NCBI RefSeq assembly: GCF_014251555.1
Contig: NZ_CP059190.1
Coordinates: 507,183 to 571,182, forward strand
DNA length: 64,000 nucleotides
Direction: 5' to 3'
Source: Blattabacterium cuenoti
Lineage (GTDB): Bacteria > Bacteroidota > Bacteroidia > Flavobacteriales > Blattabacteriaceae
The translations under genes were made by a program, and so were the position numbers. The notes below the pieces were generated by a model. That model searched no databases and had not been told where the DNA came from. It saw only the letters and a list, made by a program, of their open reading frames with translations. Positions within the stretch are counted from its first letter, which is position 1; each line of letters opens with the position of its first letter. Below, piece by piece: positions 37,701 through 47,391 of the stretch.

Positions 37701-39842
37701 ATGCCAGATATAGTTAAAGAAACCATATCTCTTAAAGATGGTCGTACTATCATTATTGAAACAGGAGAGTTAGCTAGACAAGCAGATGGAGCAGCTATAG
37801 TACGTGCAGGAGATACAATGCTATTGTCTACTGTAGTTGTTTCCAAAGAAATAAAAAATGAAACAAACTTTTTGCCTTTAACAGTAGATTATAGAGAAAA
37901 ATATTCGGCAGGTGGAAAAATTCCTGGCGGTTTTATAAAAAGGGAAGGAAGACCTTCCGATGAAGAAATATTAACAATGAGATTAGTGGATCGTGTTTTA
38001 AGACCTACATTTCCAGAATGGTTCAAAAAGGAAATACAAATTATGATTTCTTTATTGTCATATGATAAAAGCGTTTTACCGGATGGATTGGCTGGATTAG
38101 CTGCATCAACAGCTCTTTCTGTAGCAGGAATACCTTTCAACGGTCCTGTATCAGAAATACGTATTATACGTTTAAAAAGAAAATTTATTATTAATCCAAG
38201 TTTAGATCAATTGAAAGAAGCAGATATAGATTTGATAGTAGGAGCTTCTATTAATTCTATTATCATGATAGAAGGAGAAATGAAAGAAATAAAAGAAAAC
38301 GAATTCTTGAATACTATAATTAAAGCTCATGAAGCTATTAAACCTCAAATAGAAGCTCAAATACGTTTATCTGAAAAATTATCAAAAAAGAATTTATTTT
38401 TTTTTGAAGATCAAGAATCAAAAAAAGATAAATCAGAAAATGAATCTTTAAAAAAAGAACTTTTTTCCTTTTCTCACGAAAAAATTGAAAAAATTTACAG
38501 TAATTTTTTAGAAAAAAAAACTAGATCTATTCAAGAAAAAATTATCTTAAACGATTTCAAGAAAAAATTTTTAACAGAAGAAAAAATAGAAAAAAAAGAA
38601 GTTATCATTGATCAATTTTATGAAGAAATTAAAAAAAAAGTAACTAGAAATTTAATTTTAAAAAAAGGAATTCGATTGGATGGTAGAACTAATAAACAAA
38701 TTCGTCCAATATGGAGTGTAGTAGATTACTTACCAGGAGCCCATGGTTCTGCTCTATTTTCTAGAGGAGAAACTCAATCACTCACAACAGTTACCTTAGG
38801 ATCATCTTTAGATGCTAATAAAATAGATAATGTTGTTGTGGAAAATCAGGAAAAATTTTATTTACATTACAATTTTCCACCTTTTTCAACAGGAGAAATA
38901 CGTCCAATCAGAGGTGTTTCTAGACGTGAAGTTGGTCATGGCAATTTAGCTCAACGTGCATTAAAAAATATAATACCTGATAATCCATATACAATACGCG
39001 TTGTATCAGATATCTTAGAATCCAATGGTTCTTCTTCTATGGCTACCGTCTGCGCTGCAAGTTTAGCCTTGATGGATGCTGGTATTTCTGTTGAAAAACC
39101 CGTTTCTGGCATTGCAATGGGATTATTGATGGAAAATGAAAAAAAAATTATTATATCGGATATAATAGGTGAGGAAGATCACTTTGGAGATTTAGATTTT
39201 AAAATAACGGGGACCCAATATGGAATGACAGCTTGTCAAATGGATGTAAAAAAAACACAGGGTTTAACATATGATCTTTTAAATCAAATTCTAATGCAAG
39301 CTTTGGAAGGACGCATTTTTATTTTAAAAAAAATGCTAAAAGTTTTACCAAAATATAGAAAAAAAATGAAACCTAATGCTCCAAAAATATACACTTTTAA
39401 TATTCCCAAAGATTTTATTGGATCAGTTATAGGCCCGGGAGGAAAAGTTATTCAAGAAATACAATCATATACAAATACTAACATACTAATTGAAGAAAAA
39501 GGAGATTTCGGTTACATTGAAATTGTCGGTAAAGATTATGAAAAAATAGAAAAAGCGATTGATAGAATTAAACAAATTACTTTTGTTCCTGAATTAGGAA
39601 AAGTTTATAAGGCAAAAGTGAAATCTATAAAAGATTTTGGAGCTTTTGTTGAAATAGCTAAAGGGGTAGAAGGATTACTACATATTTCAGAAATAGGATG
39701 GAAAAGATTGAATCATATAGAAGAAGAGTTACATATTGGTGACGTTATTGATGTAAAATTCATGGGAATGGATGAAAAAAATAAAAAAATGAAACTTTCT
39801 AGAAAAGTTCTTTTACCTCGTCCAGGAAAAAGAAATGATTAA
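37701..39842 (+). CDS. pnp: Polyribonucleotide nucleotidyltransferase (PNPase)
   Basis: Phosphorolytic 3'-5' exoribonuclease, 713 residues. It has two RNase PH domains (about 1-225 and 320-545) with FPPFSTGEIRPIRG and DILESNGSSSMATVCAASLALMDAG-type phosphate site, an intervening helical domain that is unusually lysine-rich, a KH domain (IGSVIGPGGKVIQEIQ, about 570-625), and an S1 domain (GKVYKAKVKSIKDFGAFVEI, about 630-705). All domains are kept. Confidence 0.96.
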   Translation: MPDIVKETISLKDGRTIIIETGELARQADGAAIVRAGDTMLLSTVVVSKEIKNETNFLPLTVDYREKYSAGGKIPGGFIKREGRPSDEEILTMRLVDRVLRPTFPEWFKKEIQIMISLLSYDKSVLPDGLAGLAASTALSVAGIPFNGPVSEIRIIRLKRKFIINPSLDQLKEADIDLIVGASINSIIMIEGEMKEIKENEFLNTIIKAHEAIKPQIEAQIRLSEKLSKKNLFFFEDQESKKDKSENESLKKELFSFSHEKIEKIYSNFLEKKTRSIQEKIILNDFKKKFLTEEKIEKKEVIIDQFYEEIKKKVTRNLILKKGIRLDGRTNKQIRPIWSVVDYLPGAHGSALFSRGETQSLTTVTLGSSLDANKIDNVVVENQEKFYLHYNFPPFSTGEIRPIRGVSRREVGHGNLAQRALKNIIPDNPYTIRVVSDILESNGSSSMATVCAASLALMDAGISVEKPVSGIAMGLLMENEKKIIISDIIGEEDHFGDLDFKITGTQYGMTACQMDVKKTQGLTYDLLNQILMQALEGRIFILKKMLKVLPKYRKKMKPNAPKIYTFNIPKDFIGSVIGPGGKVIQEIQSYTNTNILIEEKGDFGYIEIVGKDYEKIEKAIDRIKQITFVPELGKVYKAKVKSIKDFGAFVEIAKGVEGLLHISEIGWKRLNHIEEELHIGDVIDVKFMGMDEKNKKMKLSRKVLLPRPGKRND

Positions 39843-39866
39843 AAAAAAATATGATAGAACTAAACT

Positions 39867-40730
39867 ATGAGACAACTTAAAATTACTAAACAAGTAACAA
39901 ATCGTGAATCTGAATCATTGGATAAATACCTTCATGAAATAGGAAAAATTCCATTATTAACGCCAGAAGAAGAAGTAGAATATGCTCGTAGAGCAAGAGA
40001 AGGAGATGCTTCTGCTATAGATAAACTTGTAAATGCAAATTTACGTTTTGTAGTTTCTGTCGCTAAACAATACCAAAATCAAGGATTAAGTTTATGTGAT
40101 TTAATTAATGAAGGAAATTTAGGTTTAATAAAAGGAATATTACGCTTTGATGAAACAAGAGGATTTAAATGTATATCTTATGTTGTTTGGTGGATAAGAC
40201 AAGCGATTTTACAAGCCATAGCTGAACAATCACGTTCTATTAGACAACCTACAAACAAATTAGCTTTACTAAATAAAATTTTAAAAACTCTTGCCCAATT
40301 AGAGCAAGAATTGCAAAGAACTCCTTCTGCCAGAGAAATAGCAGAATATCTGAATATGAATGAAAAAGACGTCGAAGAATCTATCAAAAATTCAGGAAGA
40401 CATGTTTCTATGGACGCTCCTTTAATAGAAGGAGAAGATTCTAATCTATATGATTTAGTAAGATCCGATGAATCTCCTCGTCCAGACGAACATTTGGAAA
40501 AAGAATCTCTCCGTAAAGACATCAAAAGAATTTTAGAAACCTTAAGCGAAAGAGAACGTCGTGTTATTATTTTACATTTTGGATTAAATGGATCTCCTCC
40601 AATGACTTTAGAAGAAGTCGGACAGTCTTGCGATTTAACAAGAGAAAGAGTAAGACAAATAGAAAGCATAGCCCTAAAAAGACTCAAACATTCTTCTAGA
40701 AGCAAAATTCTTAAACCTTATTTAGGTTAA
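39867..40730 (+). CDS. rpoD: Primary sigma factor RpoD (sigma-A type)
   Basis: A 287-residue housekeeping sigma factor of the short Bacteroidetes kind lacking region 1.1. Region 1.2 starts at DKYLHEIGKIPLLTPEEE. Region 2 has NLRFVVSVAKQYQNQGLSLCDLINEGNLGLI and CISYVVWWIRQAI. Region 4 has LTRERVRQIESIALKRLKH. It recognises the Bacteroidetes TAnnTTTG promoter type. tRNA-Arg on the opposite strand starts 2 bases after its stop. Confidence 0.95.
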   Translation: MRQLKITKQVTNRESESLDKYLHEIGKIPLLTPEEEVEYARRAREGDASAIDKLVNANLRFVVSVAKQYQNQGLSLCDLINEGNLGLIKGILRFDETRGFKCISYVVWWIRQAILQAIAEQSRSIRQPTNKLALLNKILKTLAQLEQELQRTPSAREIAEYLNMNEKDVEESIKNSGRHVSMDAPLIEGEDSNLYDLVRSDESPRPDEHLEKESLRKDIKRILETLSERERRVIILHFGLNGSPPMTLEEVGQSCDLTRERVRQIESIALKRLKHSSRSKILKPYLG

Positions 40731-40732
40731 CA

Positions 40733-40806
40733 CGACCTCGAAGGGACTCGAACCCATAACCTTCTGATCCGTAGTCAGATGCTCTATCCAATTAAGCTAC
40801 GAGGCC
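40733..40806 (-). tRNA. tRNA-Arg (anticodon ACG)
   Basis: A 74-nt cloverleaf on the minus strand. The acceptor GGCCTCG pairs with CGAGGTC (one G-U), discriminator G. The anticodon stem TCTGA/TCAGA encloses loop CTACGGA, anticodon ACG. A34 would need TadA conversion to inosine to read CGU, CGC and CGA. The T loop is in GGGTTCGAGTCCC. No encoded CCA. Confidence 0.93.
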
Positions 40807-40820
40807 TATACAAATATATA

Positions 40821-41579
40821 TCAAGATTGAATAATTTCTAAGAATTTTTCGAGTTTAAGAGAAGAATTTCCTACAAGACCTCCATCTATATCTTTTTGTA
40901 AAAAAAGATCTCTTGCATTAAGATTATTTATACTTCCTCCATACAAAATGGAAATTTTATCTGAAACACTTTCTCCATATCTTTCCAAAAATAAAGAACG
41001 AATGAACTCATGCATTGTTTGAGCTTGTTCATACGTGGCTGTTTTTCCTGTTCCAATTGCCCATACTGGTTCATATGCTATATAAAAAAATCTAATTTTA
41101 TCTAGAGAACAACGAAAAACAGTTTCTTTTAATTGATTTTTGACAATGTTAAATTGTTGATCTTGTTTTCTTTCAATAGCTGTTTCTCCTACACAAAAAA
41201 TAATATCTAATCCATATTTCAATGCTATTTTTATTTTTTCAAATAAAATATCATTATTTTCAAAAAATAACTCTCTACGTTCACTATGTCCTAATATCAC
41301 TTTAGAAATTCCTATAGATTTTAACATAGAAGCTGATACTTCACCTGTATATGAACCTTTATCCATTTGATGAATACTTTGAGCAGCAATCTTCAAAGTA
41401 GTTCCTTGTAAAATCTGATTTGAAATATGTAAAAAGGGAAAAGAAGGAGCAATAATGATTTCTTTGTTATGATTTATTTTTTTTTCGAAAATAATTTTCA
41501 AAAAATTCCTAAGAAAATAAGTCGTTTCATGAAAATCATGATTCATTTTCCAATTTGCGATGATAATCTTTTTCCTCAT
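40821..41579 (-). CDS. tpiA: Triose-phosphate isomerase
   Basis: Interconverts dihydroxyacetone phosphate and glyceraldehyde 3-phosphate. The 252-residue TIM barrel keeps all catalytic residues: Lys11 in NWKMN, His98 in LGHSERRE, and Glu170 in YEPVWAIGTGKTA. The phosphate loop is YGGSINNLNA with GGLVGNSSL. It lies next to the DUF1599 gene on the same strand. Confidence 0.96.
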   Translation of the reverse strand: MRKKIIIANWKMNHDFHETTYFLRNFLKIIFEKKINHNKEIIIAPSFPFLHISNQILQGTTLKIAAQSIHQMDKGSYTGEVSASMLKSIGISKVILGHSERRELFFENNDILFEKIKIALKYGLDIIFCVGETAIERKQDQQFNIVKNQLKETVFRCSLDKIRFFYIAYEPVWAIGTGKTATYEQAQTMHEFIRSLFLERYGESVSDKISILYGGSINNLNARDLFLQKDIDGGLVGNSSLKLEKFLEIIQS

Positions 41580-41620
41580 TTGCTAATAGAATAGAATTAT
41601 ATAAGATAAACATTTTTAGA

Positions 41621-42115
41621 TCAAAAATTTTTTTTGAATAAAAAAATAGTTTCAATTAACATTTTGAAATAAAATTTTTCTAATTTTTTAAATGCTACTT
41701 TTCCTTCATTTTTCTTTAAGTAGAAAATATTTTCTAGAATATTGTTAATAGAAAATATCTTGTGTTTAAAATTTTTATAAAGACAATTTTTTATTCTTTC
41801 AAATTTTTGATTATAAAGAAAAATAACATCACGATGTGATATTTTATTAAAATTTAAGATAAAAAAAATATCCGATTTAATTAATATAATTATTATATAG
41901 TTTATAATATCCATATATGTATCTGTTATTTTTTCTTCTTTAATTTCTTGATATCCTTTTGATTGAATGTTTTTTATACGAACTACTTTAATGAGAATTT
42001 GATCTATTATAGAAGAATTTTTCAAAAATCTCCATGAAAGATCATAATCTATTAATTTATCTAAAAATAACTTTCTACATTTTTGAATAATAAAATCAAT
42101 AGAAGGATGATTCAT
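41621..42115 (-). CDS. DUF1599 family protein, C-terminal half divergent
   Basis: A 164-residue protein. The first part (KCRKLFLDKLIDYDLSWRFLK, IIDQILIKVVRIKNIQ and DIINYIIIILIK) fits DUF1599, a MazG-like/nucleotide-modification-associated family found in Bacteroidetes next to tpiA and folP, as here. From memory, family members repeat a DYGxAWR-type segment in their second half. I do not see it here; the C-terminus is instead a lysine/phenylalanine-rich stretch. The gene may be degrading or simply shortened. Function unknown. Confidence 0.7.
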   Translation of the reverse strand: MNHPSIDFIIQKCRKLFLDKLIDYDLSWRFLKNSSIIDQILIKVVRIKNIQSKGYQEIKEEKITDTYMDIINYIIIILIKSDIFFILNFNKISHRDVIFLYNQKFERIKNCLYKNFKHKIFSINNILENIFYLKKNEGKVAFKKLEKFYFKMLIETIFLFKKNF

Positions 42116-42161
42116 GTTATTTAATTTTATTATATGATGATAAATTACAAATAGTTTTTAA

Positions 42162-42995
42162 ATGACAATTAATTGTGCAGGGTCCTTATTACATTTGAAA
42201 GAACCAAAAATTATGGGAATAGTGAATTTAACTCCTGATTCTTTTTACGATGGTGGAAAATTAAATTCTGAATCTAGTATATTGAAACACGTAGAAAATT
42301 TATTAAACGAAGGTTCTGATTTTATAGATATTGGAGGTTGTTCTACTCGTCCAAGATCAAAATTTATAACAGAAGAAGAAGAAATAAAAAGAGTGATAAA
42401 ACCTATTCGGACTATCATAAGAAATTTTCCAAATATTAGAATATCCATAGATACTTTTCGCAGTGAAGTAGCAAGAATAGCTGTTGAAGAAGGAGTCGTA
42501 ATGATAAATGACATATCAGGTGGAAAATTGGATAATAACATGTTCTCTTTGCTTGGAAAACTTAAAATTCCATATATATTAAATCATATGAAAGGAATTC
42601 CTGAAAATATGCAAAAAAATCCATACTATGAAAATAATATAATCACAGAAATAAATAATTTTTTTTCCAAAAAAATTTTTTATTTAAAAAAAAATGGAAT
42701 TCAGGATATTATTTTGGATCCAGGATTTGGTTTCGGAAAAACATTAGAACAAAATTTTCAATTATTAAAACACTTGTCTTTATTAGGATTTCAAGATCAT
42801 TTAATATTAATTGGAATTTCTAGAAAATCTATGATCAAACATCTTCTACAAATTTCTTATGAAAAATCATTAAATGCTACTTCAGTCATTCATACTATAG
42901 CACTATTAAATGGATCTAAACTATTGCGAGTCCATGACGTAAAAGAAGCTGTAGAATGTATTAAATTAGTACAATATTACAAGAATATTTTCTGA
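42162..42995 (+). CDS. folP: Dihydropteroate synthase
   Basis: Condenses p-aminobenzoate with 6-hydroxymethyl-dihydropterin diphosphate in folate synthesis. The 277-residue TIM barrel has IMGIVNLTPDSFYDGGK (signature 1), DIGGCSTRPRS (signature 2), SIDTFRSEVA, NDISGG, DPGFGFGKT and GISRKSMI, all pterin/phosphate loops. Complete. cdaA follows 23 bases later, as in other Bacteroidetes. Confidence 0.95.
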   Translation: MTINCAGSLLHLKEPKIMGIVNLTPDSFYDGGKLNSESSILKHVENLLNEGSDFIDIGGCSTRPRSKFITEEEEIKRVIKPIRTIIRNFPNIRISIDTFRSEVARIAVEEGVVMINDISGGKLDNNMFSLLGKLKIPYILNHMKGIPENMQKNPYYENNIITEINNFFSKKIFYLKKNGIQDIILDPGFGFGKTLEQNFQLLKHLSLLGFQDHLILIGISRKSMIKHLLQISYEKSLNATSVIHTIALLNGSKLLRVHDVKEAVECIKLVQYYKNIF

Positions 42996-43018
42996 TTCAC
43001 TAATAATTTATATTACTT

Positions 43019-43813
43019 TTGTATGAATCCTTTTTTTCATTATTATATTCTTTGAAGATTTCTTTCATTGATATTTTAGATATATTTTTAGTGGCTATTA
43101 TTTTATTCCAGATCTATAGATTAGTTTATAGCACTGCTGCTTTAAACATTTTTTATGGAATTATCGCAACTTTTATTTTCTGGAAAATAGTAGAGATTTA
43201 TGAAATGAAACTCCTTAGCATAGTTATAAGTGCTTTTTTCAAAGGAGGTTTTTTAGCACTAATTATTGTGTTTCAACCAGAAATTAGAAAATTTTTACTC
43301 ATAGTAGGAAGCAGAATTTTTTTCAAAAAATTTATATTTTCTCTTTTTTTCAAAAAATCGAATGTTTCAATCAAAACTGAAACTATAGATAGTATTGTAA
43401 AATCTTGCGCAATTTTTTCAGGAGATAAAACAGGAGTTTTAATAGTCATTCAATTACATCAAGATCTTGAAGAATTTATTCAAAATGGGGATGAAATGGA
43501 TGCTAAAGTTAATATTCCTATTTTAGAAAGTATTTTCTATAAAAATAGTCCATTACATGATGGAGCAGTAGTTGTGATAGGAAATAGAATAGTAAGAACA
43601 AGAGCAATTCTTCCTGTTTCTTACAACAAAGAAATTCCATCCCGTTTAGGATTGCGTCATAGATCTGCTATTGGGTTATCTGAAAAAACAGATGCTATAT
43701 GTCTTGTTATTTCTGAAGAAACAGGTTACATATCTTATATTAAAGATCAAAAAAGAACTGTTATCAACAATATTAATAATCTGAAAATGAAACTTGAAGA
43801 AGATTTACTTTAA
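43019..43813 (+). CDS. cdaA: Diadenylate cyclase CdaA
   Basis: Makes cyclic di-AMP from two ATP. The 264-residue protein has three N-terminal transmembrane helices (about 15-90) and a DAC domain with both catalytic motifs intact: DGA at 181-183 and RHR at 213-215. The start is uncertain: no ATG is available at the N-terminus, so TTG 43019 is used, with another in-frame TTG at 43052 giving MKISFIDIL. The next gene, murF, follows 13 bases later. Confidence 0.88.
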   Translation: MYESFFSLLYSLKISFIDILDIFLVAIILFQIYRLVYSTAALNIFYGIIATFIFWKIVEIYEMKLLSIVISAFFKGGFLALIIVFQPEIRKFLLIVGSRIFFKKFIFSLFFKKSNVSIKTETIDSIVKSCAIFSGDKTGVLIVIQLHQDLEEFIQNGDEMDAKVNIPILESIFYKNSPLHDGAVVVIGNRIVRTRAILPVSYNKEIPSRLGLRHRSAIGLSEKTDAICLVISEETGYISYIKDQKRTVINNINNLKMKLEEDLL

Positions 43814-43826
43814 TTTGATTTAAAAA

Positions 43827-45140
43827 ATGAACATTCAAAATATATATCAATTATATATGATTTCTTCGGGAATAGAAACAAATAGTAAGAAAGTCAAAAA
43901 AGGATCTATTTTTATAGCTTTAAAAGGAAGAAATTTTGATGGAAATCAATTTGCTAATGAAGCTATTTTAAATGGAGCAATCCTAGCGATAGTAGATGAT
44001 AAAGATGATAAAAGAGTTTTTTTTTGCAAAAAAATTGTTCACGTAGATAACACTTTATATTTTTTACAAAAATTAGCTATGTATCATAGATATCAATTAC
44101 GTCATATTCCTATTATAGCTATTACAGGAAGTAATGGAAAAACCACTACAAAAGAGCTTACTAAAGCTATTCTTTCCAGAAAATATGAAAGAGTTCATTC
44201 TACTAAAAATAATTTCAATAATCATATAGGAATTCCATTAACTATACTTTCTATGCCTATCAATACACAAATCTCCGTTATGGAAATTGGAGCTAACCAT
44301 GAGAAAGAAATCGATAAAATGTGTTCTATCATTCAACCAGATTATGGATATATAACTAATTTTGGAAAAGCTCATTTAGAAGGATTCAAAAATATAGAAG
44401 GAATTATACGTGGAAAACTTGAATTATATAATTTTTTAAAAAAAAACAAAAAAGTAGTATTTGTAAATGGAGATGACCCTATCCAATTAAATAAAAGCAT
44501 AGGAATGAAGAGATACGTTTTTTCTGGAAAAAAGAAGGACAAATCAGATGTAAAAATTAAATACTTATGGGAGGGATACAATCTAAAATCAACTTTAGAT
44601 ATTGAAAATATGAGAATCAGTTCTTCTCTAATAGGAAATTATAATTTATATAATATAGCTTCTGCTATATCCATTGGAAAATACTTTAAAGTTTCTTTAG
44701 AAAAAATAAAGAAAGCAGTAGAAGAATACATTCCAAAAAATCATCGTTCTCAGATTTTGAATAAGAAAAATATCAAAATCATTATAGATTGTTATAATGC
44801 CAATCCTACTAGTATGATAAAAGCTCTCACCTTTTTTAATGATCATGTGAAAGGAAATAAAATTGCTATATTGGGAGATATGTTAGAATTAGGATTCTAT
44901 TCTAATCATGAACATGAAAAAATAATTTTTTTTATAGAAAAAAGCAATATAAATATAACGTTTTTGATTGGAGATATATTCTTTAATACCAATCTAAAAA
45001 CTTCTCAAAAAATAAAAAAATTCATAAATAAAAAAAAATTCATTGAATGGTTCAAAAAACATTCCTTTCAAAAAATTGATTATATTCTCATTAAGGGCTC
45101 AAGAAAAGGATCCTTGGAAAGCCTTATTGATTTAATTTGA
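43827..45140 (+). CDS. murF: UDP-MurNAc-tripeptide--D-Ala-D-Ala ligase
   Basis: Adds D-Ala-D-Ala to UDP-MurNAc-tripeptide. The 437-residue Mur ligase has the ATP loop ITGSNGKTTTKE (99-110), TKNNFNNHIGIPLT, MEIGANHEKEI, and a C-terminal domain with IIDCYNANPTSM and AILGDMLELG. Together with murA, ddl and uppS in this window it supports an active peptidoglycan pathway. Confidence 0.95.
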   Translation: MNIQNIYQLYMISSGIETNSKKVKKGSIFIALKGRNFDGNQFANEAILNGAILAIVDDKDDKRVFFCKKIVHVDNTLYFLQKLAMYHRYQLRHIPIIAITGSNGKTTTKELTKAILSRKYERVHSTKNNFNNHIGIPLTILSMPINTQISVMEIGANHEKEIDKMCSIIQPDYGYITNFGKAHLEGFKNIEGIIRGKLELYNFLKKNKKVVFVNGDDPIQLNKSIGMKRYVFSGKKKDKSDVKIKYLWEGYNLKSTLDIENMRISSSLIGNYNLYNIASAISIGKYFKVSLEKIKKAVEEYIPKNHRSQILNKKNIKIIIDCYNANPTSMIKALTFFNDHVKGNKIAILGDMLELGFYSNHEHEKIIFFIEKSNINITFLIGDIFFNTNLKTSQKIKKFINKKKFIEWFKKHSFQKIDYILIKGSRKGSLESLIDLI

Positions 45141-45210
45141 TTATTCTTTGTAGATTAGATCTTAAAGATTAAATTTGCATACGATAGATAATCTCATAAA
45201 ATTTTTTCTT

Positions 45211-46215
45211 ATGAAAGAAATTACCACAGAAACCTATATCAAGTGGTTTAAGAATATGTCTTTTTGGAGAAAATTTGAGGACAAATGTCGTTCACTATAC
45301 TTGAAACAAAAAATTAGAGGATTTTTACATTTATATAATGGACAAGAAGCAGTTCCTGCAGGATTAACTCATGCAATGGATCTGTCTAAAGATAAAATTA
45401 TAACTGCCTATAGATGTCATATTTTACCCATATCTATGGGAGTCGATCCAAAAGAAGTTATGGCAGAACTTTTAGGAAGAAAAACAGGAACTTCTCATGG
45501 AATGGGGGGGTCTATGCATATTTTTAGTAAAAAACATCGTTTTTATGGAGGACATGGAATTGTAGGTGGACAAATTCCATTAGGTGCTGGAATTGCCTTT
45601 GCTGATAAGTATTTTAATAGAGACGCGGTGACTCTAACTATTATGGGGGATGGAGCTGTAAGACAAGGATCTTTACATGAAACATTTAATATGGCTATGA
45701 TATGGAAACTACCTGTTGTATTTATATGTGAAAATAATAAATATGCTATGGGAACATCTGTAGAAAGAAGTACAAACATGGAAGAGATTTATAAAATAGG
45801 TTTATCATACGGAATGCCTTCTCATCCTGTAGACGGAATGGATCCTGAAAAAATAGCACAGGCAGCTTCTATTGCAATAGAAAGAGCAAGGAAAGGAGAA
45901 GGAGCTACTTTTTTAGAGATTAAAACATATAGATATAGAGGCCATTCTATGTCAGATGCAGAGTCATATCGCAGTAAAGAAGAAGTTTATTCATATAAAA
46001 AAAAAGACCCCATTCTAAAGTTAAAAAATATTATTATACAAAATAAATGGGAAACCATAGAAAATCTAAACACTATAGAAAATGAAGTTAAAAAAGAAGT
46101 AGAATCCTGTGTAGAGTTTGCAGAAAAATCGGATCCTCCTTCTTTAGAAGAAATGTATAATGTTGTTTACAATGAAACAAATTATCCTTTCTTAGATAAA
46201 GTTAGACCTTCGTAA
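45211..46215 (+). CDS. pdhA: Pyruvate dehydrogenase E1 component, alpha subunit
   Basis: Thiamine-diphosphate-dependent decarboxylation of pyruvate. ATG 45211 gives 334 aa (MKEITTETYIKWFKNM); an in-frame TTG at 45175 would add 12 residues. Seen: RGFLHLYNGQEAVPAG, GGSMHIF, the ThDP motif GDGAVRQGSLHETFN-(x)-ENN, and the phosphorylation-loop-like YRYRGHSMSDAESYR. The beta subunit is not adjacent; in Flavobacteriia it is usually encoded elsewhere. pdhC follows 24 bases later. Confidence 0.94.
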   Translation: MKEITTETYIKWFKNMSFWRKFEDKCRSLYLKQKIRGFLHLYNGQEAVPAGLTHAMDLSKDKIITAYRCHILPISMGVDPKEVMAELLGRKTGTSHGMGGSMHIFSKKHRFYGGHGIVGGQIPLGAGIAFADKYFNRDAVTLTIMGDGAVRQGSLHETFNMAMIWKLPVVFICENNKYAMGTSVERSTNMEEIYKIGLSYGMPSHPVDGMDPEKIAQAASIAIERARKGEGATFLEIKTYRYRGHSMSDAESYRSKEEVYSYKKKDPILKLKNIIIQNKWETIENLNTIENEVKKEVESCVEFAEKSDPPSLEEMYNVVYNETNYPFLDKVRPS

Positions 46216-46239
46216 TGATCAAAAAAATACCTTAAAATA

Positions 46240-47391
46240 ATGGCAGAAATAATATCTATGCCCCAATTAAGTGACACAATGGAAGAGGGGACTGTAATCA
46301 AATGGAATAAAAAAATAGGAGATAAAGTTTCGGAAGGTGATATTCTAGCTGAAATAGAAACAGATAAAGCTACTCAAGATTTTGAAATAGATGTCAGTGG
46401 ATTTTTACTTTTTATTGGGGTTAAAGAAGGGGAAAAAACACGTGTGAATGATATCTTAGCGATTATAGGAGATGAAGGAGAAGATATCAGTCATCTCATT
46501 TCAAAATCAAAGAAAGAAGAAAAAGAAATCAAAAAAAAAGATAAGAAATATCAAAAAAATAAACAGGATAGAATATTTATTTCTCCTTTGGCAAAAAAGA
46601 TGGCTCAAAGGATGGGAGTATCTATAAGTGATATCAAGGGAAGTGGAGAAGATGGAAGAATCGTCAAAAGAGATATTGAATACTATGAAAAAACAAAATT
46701 AAAGGAAGTGAATCAAAAAATAGCTCATTCTTCTATGAGAAGAAAAATAGCAAAGCATTTAACTTTTTCTAAATTATCTGCTCCACATTATTATTTATTT
46801 AATGAAATCAATGTGGATAAATTAATTGAATTAAGGAAAAATTTAAATGATAAACTTTCTTTGGAAGAAAAGATATCATTTAATGATATTATTATAAAAG
46901 CAGTAGCTCTGTCTTTGAAGAAACATCCTGATATGAATATATCTTGGGACGAAGAAGAAGTTATACTTCATTCACAGATTCATATTGGAGTAGCTGTAGC
47001 AGTCAAAGATGGATTAATAGTACCAGTTATTAAAAATGCAGATCAAAAATCACTATTACAAATATCCAAAGAAATCAAAGATAAAGTATTACGTTCAAAA
47101 TCAAAAAAAATACAACCAGAAGAAATAGAAAACAGCACTTTTACAGTTTCTAATTTGGGGATGTATGGAATAGAGTCTTTTACTTCCATTATTAATATTC
47201 CTAACTCTTCCATTTTATCTGTAGGATCTATTATGAAACGGCCAATTATTAAAAATTCTAAAATAAAAATAGGAAGTGTAATGAAAATTACTTTGTCTTG
47301 TGATCATAGAATTATAGATGGAGCTGTAGGAAGTAGCTATATTCATTCTCTTAGAAACTTTTTAGAAGATCCTATTACCATCTTATTTTAA
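46240..47391 (+). CDS. pdhC: Pyruvate dehydrogenase E2, dihydrolipoyl acetyltransferase
   Basis: Transfers acetyl to CoA in the pyruvate dehydrogenase complex. The 383-residue protein has a single lipoyl domain (1-80, lipoyl lysine 43 in ETDKATQDF), a lysine-rich linker, a peripheral-subunit-binding domain (about 108-145, ISPLAKKMAQRMG), and the catalytic domain ending with DHRIIDG (active His356). Many free-living relatives carry two lipoyl domains (from memory), so this is the compact form. Nine bases overlap the convergent terC. Confidence 0.93.
   Translation: MAEIISMPQLSDTMEEGTVIKWNKKIGDKVSEGDILAEIETDKATQDFEIDVSGFLLFIGVKEGEKTRVNDILAIIGDEGEDISHLISKSKKEEKEIKKKDKKYQKNKQDRIFISPLAKKMAQRMGVSISDIKGSGEDGRIVKRDIEYYEKTKLKEVNQKIAHSSMRRKIAKHLTFSKLSAPHYYLFNEINVDKLIELRKNLNDKLSLEEKISFNDIIIKAVALSLKKHPDMNISWDEEEVILHSQIHIGVAVAVKDGLIVPVIKNADQKSLLQISKEIKDKVLRSKSKKIQPEEIENSTFTVSNLGMYGIESFTSIINIPNSSILSVGSIMKRPIIKNSKIKIGSVMKITLSCDHRIIDGAVGSSYIHSLRNFLEDPITILF

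Noticed and set aside
40178..40705. Open frame of 175 codons on the minus strand inside rpoD
   Set aside because: Fully antisense to a clearly conserved sigma factor; its translation is serine/leucine-rich with no family features. A shadow of rpoD codon bias.
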